A stretch of DNA of 64,000 nucleotides, taken from Anisus vortex. Its lineage: Eukaryota; Mollusca; Gastropoda; Planorbidae. Shown piece after piece: positions 58,649 to 64,000 of the stretch. Each line of letters begins with the position of its first letter. Position 1 is the first letter of the stretch. Under the pieces are notes generated by a model. The model saw only the letters and a program-made list of their open reading frames with translations. It was not told the DNA's origin and did no database searches. The DNA is taken from contig OX421499.1 in the NCBI GenBank assembly GCA_949126835.1, forward strand, positions 31,208,690-31,272,689. The letters are read 5' to 3'. The position numbers were made by a program, and so were the translations under genes.

Positions 58649-58900
58649 TGGGGCACGGCGGTCGAGCGGCCACTCGTTCGGCTAGCGTACCAAAGGTCTT
58701 GGGTTCGAATCCTGGTGAAGGCTAGGATTTTTTCCGGGACTCGAGGGTGTTGGGGACTCGAGGTTAGCGGGGGTCAAAAGTAAGGCGGCTGGGCATTGTG
58801 CTGGCCACTAATCCCCTAGTATGACGTGGCCACAGAATCTGGTTAACGCTGCTTCACCGGCTCTATGATCAATTTGGTCCGAAGGGTACTTAACTTTTTT
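58649..58900 (+). mobile_element. tRNA-derived SINE, family S copy 7 (full length)
   Basis: The head runs GGGGCACGGCGGTCGAGCGG (A-box), then ACCAAAGGTCTTGGGTTCGA (B-box). The body runs GGTGAAGGCTAGGATTTTTT, CTCGAGGGTG, AAGTAAGGCGGCTGGGC, ATTGTGCTGGCCACTAATC, CCTAGTATGACGTGGCC and GCTGCTTCACCGGCTCTATG. It ends AATTTGGTCCGAAGGGTAC plus TTAACTTTTTT. The segment normally holding CCCAGCTCTGATGGGTACC has been altered by a duplication of GGGACTCGAGG. Confidence 0.92.
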
Positions 58901-61050
58901 ACAAACACGCATACGTTTTACAAACAAAAAATACTATTTTAAGAGCATATTGTAATTAATAAGGTAACTTTTGATTTCATCCTATTAGTACTCCCGATGT
59001 AAAAGCCACCTCCGCATTGCCCATTAAAAGTTTCGGGCAAGACAGTAGCCTTGTGTATTCACGTAAATACGGTAAACTACGCAAATATCGCCAAGCACAG
59101 ATAAGTAAAAAAAAAAAGGGGGATGTCACGGACGTTAAATGGCTTCAGGATTTATTCTAACATTTCATCAGGCTTAGCTTACACGGGAACGCCATGTTCA
59201 AAACTCAACTGAGAAAAACAAACAATCCGCGAACAAGGGGCGGATGATTCTGTAAACATGCATGCATAAATATCCCATGCAGATTTAGCTCCCCTTGTCA
59301 GAGCTATCAAGCTAATGAGAGAACAATCTGACAAACACATCAATAATCCATAAAGAAAAAAAAAGAGGGGGAGGGGGGACGCAGCTGTGAGAGAAAACGA
59401 TCTGATAGGCAAATCTCAAGAGAGGCGGTGAGTGAGGGGCGATGGGGGGAGGGGTGTCGCCTAATCACTCCGATTCAAATGTATTTAAAGGTTGTCACCT
59501 GCCACCGGCAATGGACCTGTCCATAGCAGATGAAAAATTAAACAGACGCTCTATATTATATCGGAAAGACAGTATCACGTTACCGTCCATTTAGAAATAG
59601 TGAATGGATGACTTTTTGTTAATTAGTACATGACTTTAAAGGGGCCTGTCATCGAGTTTGATGCCAGGATCATTGTAAGTGTAAGCATTTCCAGAAATAA
59701 CTGAAAATATAGATCAACGGGAAATAAAGAGATGCAGACATTAACATTTCACATTTTCATTATTTATGTTGCCATTTTTTTTACAAGAAATAAGTTTAAG
59801 TAAATGATTTTTTACAAAGTTTTCATTAAAAGGCCTGTTTTTTTTATATATATATAATTCTTAAAAGTATAATTTATGACAATTTATGAACGGTCAATTA
59901 TTTAAATTGTTTGATTATAATAGAAACTGCTTTAGAGAAGTTACACAAAACACAATCACAGCCGCGAGTTATAAAAAAAAAGCAAGTGTAGATTTGAATG
60001 AGTTACTTCCCTTTGACAAGGATCACGATTACTGTTAGTGTAAAGGTTAATGTCAGTTGGGCCAATTTCAGTATGGTCTAGTTCCCTTGGTTAAAACCTT
60101 TCAAAGTACTTCAAATCAAACAGTGGTTAAATCTCTGGGTCATCTAGTCTAAGACATGGAATAATAATTTTAAAAAAAGGAGACAGTCTAATTCGCATTG
60201 GGTGGTCTAAATTTATTCTTTCCAAATGTATTGTTGTGAACTATCTTAGAACGCGCTTCTCTTCAAAAACTTCAAAACCAACATTATTTACCTACACGAG
60301 AAAGTTATTCACATTCATTGGGCACAAATAGCTCAAGTTGATCTCTAGTGGCGTTTTTCTTTTATCTAGTTTGGCTTCAATCAAAAGCATTCATTATTAT
60401 TATTGTTGTTACAGTTAACATTCTGAGACAAAGTTCGCATACATTGGAAGGTGCAGTAAATGAATGGTCATACTCAAGCTTCTAATAACAAAAAATGGGA
60501 TTCAAAACACGTTGATAAAAGATACTGTTGGAATTTCAACAGTAAACTTTTATCCTAATTATTGTAAACATTTGAAGTTGACGAACAAATCTTGATAGTG
60601 AAATTGTTTTGTTCTTTATACAAAAATTGATTTTTGTTTGTCTGTTGTTGTTTTTTGTTGTTTTTTGTTTTTTTTTGGCGAGAGGGGGGGGGGCAGCCAC
60701 TAGCTATATCCATTATACCTGCAATTTTTCATTAAAAATATTTTAAAAGAAGGTTAAGCAAGAAATGTTGTCTAAATCATGGTTCACATGAGCTACGAAG
60801 ACGCAAACAATGCACGGGAAACAGAGTAAAGCATAGAAATCATAATGTTATTTTTAAGTTAGTGAATAATTGATTTCTTTAATAAAAGTGTATGTGGTTA
60901 ATAGTTTTATTTTCATGTTATTTGTGTAACGGGAAACTTAAAAAAAAAAAAAAAGATTTATGGATTTATTACATTTATTTAAATTACTTAGATCATAAAA
61001 TCATAATATGTGTCTTTAATCTTAGGAAGTATTGGTGAGGTTTAAAGGAA
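58901..61050. other. Intergenic, no gene recognised
   Basis: AT-rich. The A-run near 59109 and the purine-rich patch at 59358-59384 are low complexity. The antisense frame at 59179-59412 has no known motif. A T-run/G9 tract lies at 60651-60693. Confidence 0.5.
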
Positions 61051-61266
61051 CAGGTGGCGCGATGGCCGAGAGGCGAGGCGTTGGGGCGAAGTACCAAAGG
61101 TCCTGGGTTCGAATCCCGGTCAAGGCTAGGATTCGTTCCCGGGTCTGGAGGGCGTCCCTGAGTCTACCCAGCTCTGATGGGTACCTGACCTTGGGGTAAA
61201 GTTCAGGCGGCTGTGTATTGTGCTGGCCTAGTATGCCGTGGAAACAGAAACTGGTGAACGGAGCTT
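61051..61266 (+). mobile_element. tRNA-derived SINE, family S copy 8 (best head)
   Basis: This copy has the clearest tRNA-like head: GATGGCCGAGAGG (A-box, Leu/Ser-type) and GGGTTCGAATCCCGG (B-box). It continues TCAAGGCTAGGATTCG, GGAGGGCGTCCCTGAGTC, ACCCAGCTCTGATGGGTACC and AGGCGGCTGTGTATTGTGCT, and ends early at CTGGTGAACGGAGC. The CACACAATCACC segment and the final block are missing, so its 3' end is truncated or rearranged. Confidence 0.92.
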
Positions 61267-62948
61267 AAAATTGGGGGACATTTAATACCAGAAATCGATT
61301 ACCATGCTCTTGTGAAACTGGTGCAAATATGTCCACTATATTTAAGCCCGTTTAAATTTGAGCACATAATATTAACTTTAAGAATAAAACTATGTACCGG
61401 TATATTAATAATAATAATAATAATGGTTATTATCGTGAAGTATATACATTTATCGAGTTGCAGCTTATAACGTTTCAGTCTTTAAGTTCAAAGCCTTTTG
61501 AATAAAGCAAACCTCTGCAACTTCTACTTCTACCTATAGATTATTATTAAATGTTCTTTTAACATCTAAATTGGTGTACATCTTTGAGCATATCAAAAAG
61601 GATGACCCATTAACTCATTAAGTGTACGCTTAATGAAATAAATTAGAAAAGATCGCCTATTATGATAGTAGCAATCCGAAACGTGCCTATCATCAAAAGC
61701 ACGAAACCCTCGACAGGAGCAGAATTCGCCGAGTCGCGACTGATTACACTTGTACAAGTTTGAGAAAATTTGGAGAAGCTCGTTGAAAAAAAAAAGTTTG
61801 AGACATACGAAATCGAAAGGTGTTTATATGAAAGGAATAAGAGTGATCGGCTTGATGTTAATGAAAAATCTTGAGTGGTCATTGAAACACAACATGATAA
61901 TGTGATGGAATAAAAATGCAGATGGAGTTTGGCAAGCACGGTTTTTTTGGTGTGGTGGTTAATTTGAAGAGGAAAGTTCAACGCATGCTTTTTGCTTTAG
62001 TTTGATACAGAGCTTCAAAGGAAAGCTTTTTAAAGAAAATATCGGCTTTTATTTAAGTTACATTGTTATGGCGTATTATAACAATAACTATTTATTTATG
62101 CCTTACTAGATTTTGGTACATTTTTCTTCAAGTCTAAAACTCAAAGAGGAACAACCATAGGATAAAAAAGCAAGGGTTGATATGAGTGGGTTACTTCCCC
62201 TTAAAAAGATCACTAATGAAATGTACATTTTGTAGCAACGTGTCCAATAATTAATTGTGCTAAATGTGCTAAATGCTACTAAATGACAGTCATATTAGTC
62301 ATTACAAACCTCAAACTTTTGAGATAAAAATCAGAAGCATACAATGTCGTTGTATACATAAAAAATGACCTTGATTTATTTCATCCAAACTGCTGTGCAT
62401 TTAAGAAAACATACTAGACATTTGCAAAGAGAATTCATTACCACCCAAGAGATGCTATTTACCTTAGCTTATTAAATAGAATGCAAACAGCAAAGAGAAT
62501 CATTGTGCATACTTAAGACTGTCTTGTATTATAAAAGAAATAGATACAGCACGGCACATAAATTCGTGATACATAGCCGAATATCACCACGATTAAAAAA
62601 ACAACAACTGTCCTTTATAAATTATAAATTAATATTGTATAGATAGATCTATGTTTTATATAAACGTTTTACTTGTCTATGTCATAAAATTCTACAATTT
62701 GGTCAGACTTATTTTACTTATTTTATAATTTATTTTATTATCAAACTTTATGCCCTAAATAACACAGACGTAATATCAAATAAATAAATTCTGGTTTCAT
62801 ACCTAATTAAAGATACTTTGCAAAACAATAATAGTTTTAAGGCAACTATTGCTACAACAAAAAAAAACAACCCAAAAAATGTATGCCAAAACGATTTTGT
62901 AATTATTTACTATTGGAAAATACAGGGGGGGTGGGTGATAAAAATTGT
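61267..62948. other. Intergenic, no gene recognised
   Basis: TAA trinucleotide repeat at 61403-61425. The antisense 112-codon frame at 61643-61981 is serine/phenylalanine-rich without a recognisable domain. Otherwise AT-rich. Confidence 0.5.
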
Positions 62949-63137
62949 CTAGAACAGCGGTTCCCAAACTGTGGGTCGTGACCCCCTTGGGGGTCGAATG
63001 ACTATTTCGTGGGGGTCGCCAAAGACCTTCGGAAAACGTATCTTTTCGATGGTCTTAGGAGCCGAAAACACAGCTCATCTTTCCGTCTCCAAGCGAGTCC
63101 ACCGACATGCAGATTCATCCGCATCCTACCTGTAGGC
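62949..63137 (+). mobile_element. SPIN-like hAT transposon left end
   Basis: It begins CAGCGGTTCCCAAACTGTGG, then GTCGTGACCCCCTTGGGGGT and CGTGGGGGTCGCC. It next shows a subterminal inverted repeat, AAGACCTTCGGAAAA...TTTTCGATGGTCTT, separated by six bases, followed by AGGAGCCGAAAACACAGCTC. This order, including the hairpin, matches what I remember of the SPIN hAT family known for horizontal transfer among tetrapods and invertebrates, including a pond snail. The right end is absent; the sequence is interrupted at 63138 by another hAT terminus. Confidence 0.65.
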
Positions 63138-63290
63138 CAGGGCTGTGGAGTCGGAGTCGGAGACGAGTCGAGGAGTCGGAGTCGGAGGAAATTTGGGTAC
63201 CTGGAGTCGGAGTTGGAGTCGGCAAATAATGCACCGACTCCGACTCCTACTAAATTTAGATTGGAAAAAGACAGGGCTTCATTTATTTTA
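63138..63290 (+). mobile_element. Second hAT-like left end, abutting the SPIN-like end
   Basis: It starts CAGGGCTGTGGAGTCGGAGT and continues with GGAGTCGG repeats, TTGGGTACCTGGAGTCGGAG, then an inverted CACCGACTCCGACTCC at 63233-63248. This terminus is widespread in invertebrate genomes. No right end is visible before 63678, so it is truncated. Overlapping frames at 63002-63379 are shadows of the repetitive GGAGTC words. Confidence 0.65.
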
Positions 63291-63677
63291 AACAACCGAT
63301 CAATAGGCCTACAGAAATTAGTTAAATGAGAAAGTAAAATATCTGTTTCTTCCTCTAAGTCCCCATCCCTACTATACAAGTGCCCAAATTACTAATTACC
63401 ATTAACATTGTATGTAATGGTTTCAAATGCTTGGACATGGCACGCGCGGTTTTCTCGGAATGCTAAACACTGCCTTAGTAAAGCTATAGGCCTGGGCCAT
63501 AGGTCCTAAATAAAACGCATCTTAAGCTACTAGTGTACAAGCATACCTTTATTAGAGCCTTTACAGATTTACGATTCTTTCCATAATGTAATTTGCGTTC
63601 AATAGGCCTACAAAAAAATGCTGCCTTTACGACTTATAAATGCGATACGCACACAACGCACAATTAGGAGCGGCAAT
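63291..63677. other. Intergenic, no gene recognised
   Basis: Low-complexity and AT-rich. No coding or repeat signal was identified. Confidence 0.45.
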
Positions 63678-63978
63678 CAGTGGCGTATTTAGGCATGTTC
63701 CACATGTTTCACTGGAACAGGGGCCCCCACACAAAAGGGGCCCCCACACATCCCAAAAAGAAATGTTTGAGTGGCATCCCCATATTTCGTTGAAAATGTA
63801 AAATAAAATTCATTTATTCCCATACAATTTAAAGCGCTCCAGTTCAACCAAGCTACGTGCAACATAAAATGTATGATTTTACAGAATGTAATATAAATTA
63901 ACGGCCCTTTTCTGAGGTAGGCCCTATGTGGAAGGCAGGGCGAGACCACGATGGGCCCCACATAAATTTACGGCCCTG
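63678..63978 (-). mobile_element. hAT-type MITE, family B copy 2 (301 bp, inverted)
   Basis: It starts CAGTGGCGTATTTAGGCATG and ends with TTTACGGCCCTG. It is inverted relative to the copy at 13258-13544 and shares TGTTCCACATG, ACAGGGGCCCCCACA, GTGCAACATAAAATGTATGA and GGAAGGCAGGG-like words. The flanking octamers GCGGCAAT (63670-63677) and GTGTCAAT (63979-63986) agree at six of eight. GGGGCCCCCACA is duplicated locally (63721-63750). Confidence 0.85.
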
Positions 63979-64000
63979 GTGTCAATATTTATACTTTTCA

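Noticed and set aside
61051..61120. tRNA-like head considered as a functional tRNA gene
   Set aside because: The A- and B-boxes are present, but the acceptor stem does not pair and the sequence continues into the SINE body shared with seven other copies.
63002..63379. Overlapping 106- and 125-codon frames on opposite strands
   Set aside because: They are produced by the repetitive GGAGTCGG words of a hAT terminus; no protein domain is present.

Overview
This window is eukaryotic, gene-poor and AT-rich. It is dominated by mobile-element debris, simple repeats and long homopolymers. It probably comes from a gastropod mollusc. The evidence is (i) one two-exon, GT-AG-spliced neuropeptide-type GPCR of the FMRFamide-receptor kind, a class greatly expanded in molluscs; (ii) a tRNA-derived SINE family and non-LTR retrotransposon tails of the type I associate with heterobranch/pulmonate snails; and (iii) abundant GATA, GA, TA and poly-G tracts. 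The placement rests on recognition from memory, and no species is claimed. There are no bacterial-style operons, ribosome binding sites or CRISPR arrays.

The only confident protein-coding gene is on the + strand. Exon 1 is 49677-50852, the intron is 50853-52678, exon 2 is 52679-52888, and the product is 461 aa. It has all seven membrane segments, an ERF motif in place of DRY, CQFP in TM6 and an NF-x-x-Y variant in TM7. Its second extracellular loop is about 90 residues, glycosylation-rich and cysteine-free. A second, weaker gene signal is a 151-bp candidate exon on the - strand at 46785-46935, with one open frame and both splice sites.

Mobile elements by region: 0-17 kb holds a hAT-type MITE with perfect 8-bp target duplications (201-379), several tRNA-SINE copies, a four-unit 113-117 bp tandem repeat (7614-8070), a tRNA-Gly-headed element with a Helitron-like tail (10308-10673), a second MITE family (13258-13544), and a decayed 2.6-kb hAT transposon with recognisable transposase remnants (14031-16629). 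17-35 kb holds a LINE tail (18150-18512), a Helitron 3' end (20276-20303), a palindromic 150-bp MITE pair, a GC-rich SINE-like block (28930-29350), a 171-bp hAT MITE (29548-29718), and two more members of the first MITE family. 35-49 kb holds further copies of the tRNA-Gly/Helitron-like unit, a large GATA array, three LINE 3' ends (all on the + strand) and a degenerate minisatellite. 49-64 kb holds the receptor gene, SINEs in its intron and just downstream, another hAT MITE, and a SPIN-like hAT terminus at 62949 that abuts a second hAT end.

The loci do not form a pathway. The receptor is a stand-alone signalling gene in a transposon-rich landscape. I did not find an undescribed multi-gene system. 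The most interesting items are the receptor's missing canonical disulfide, the SPIN-like transposon end, the hAT elements with visible target duplications, the tRNA-Gly/Helitron-like composite, and the unassigned - strand exon.
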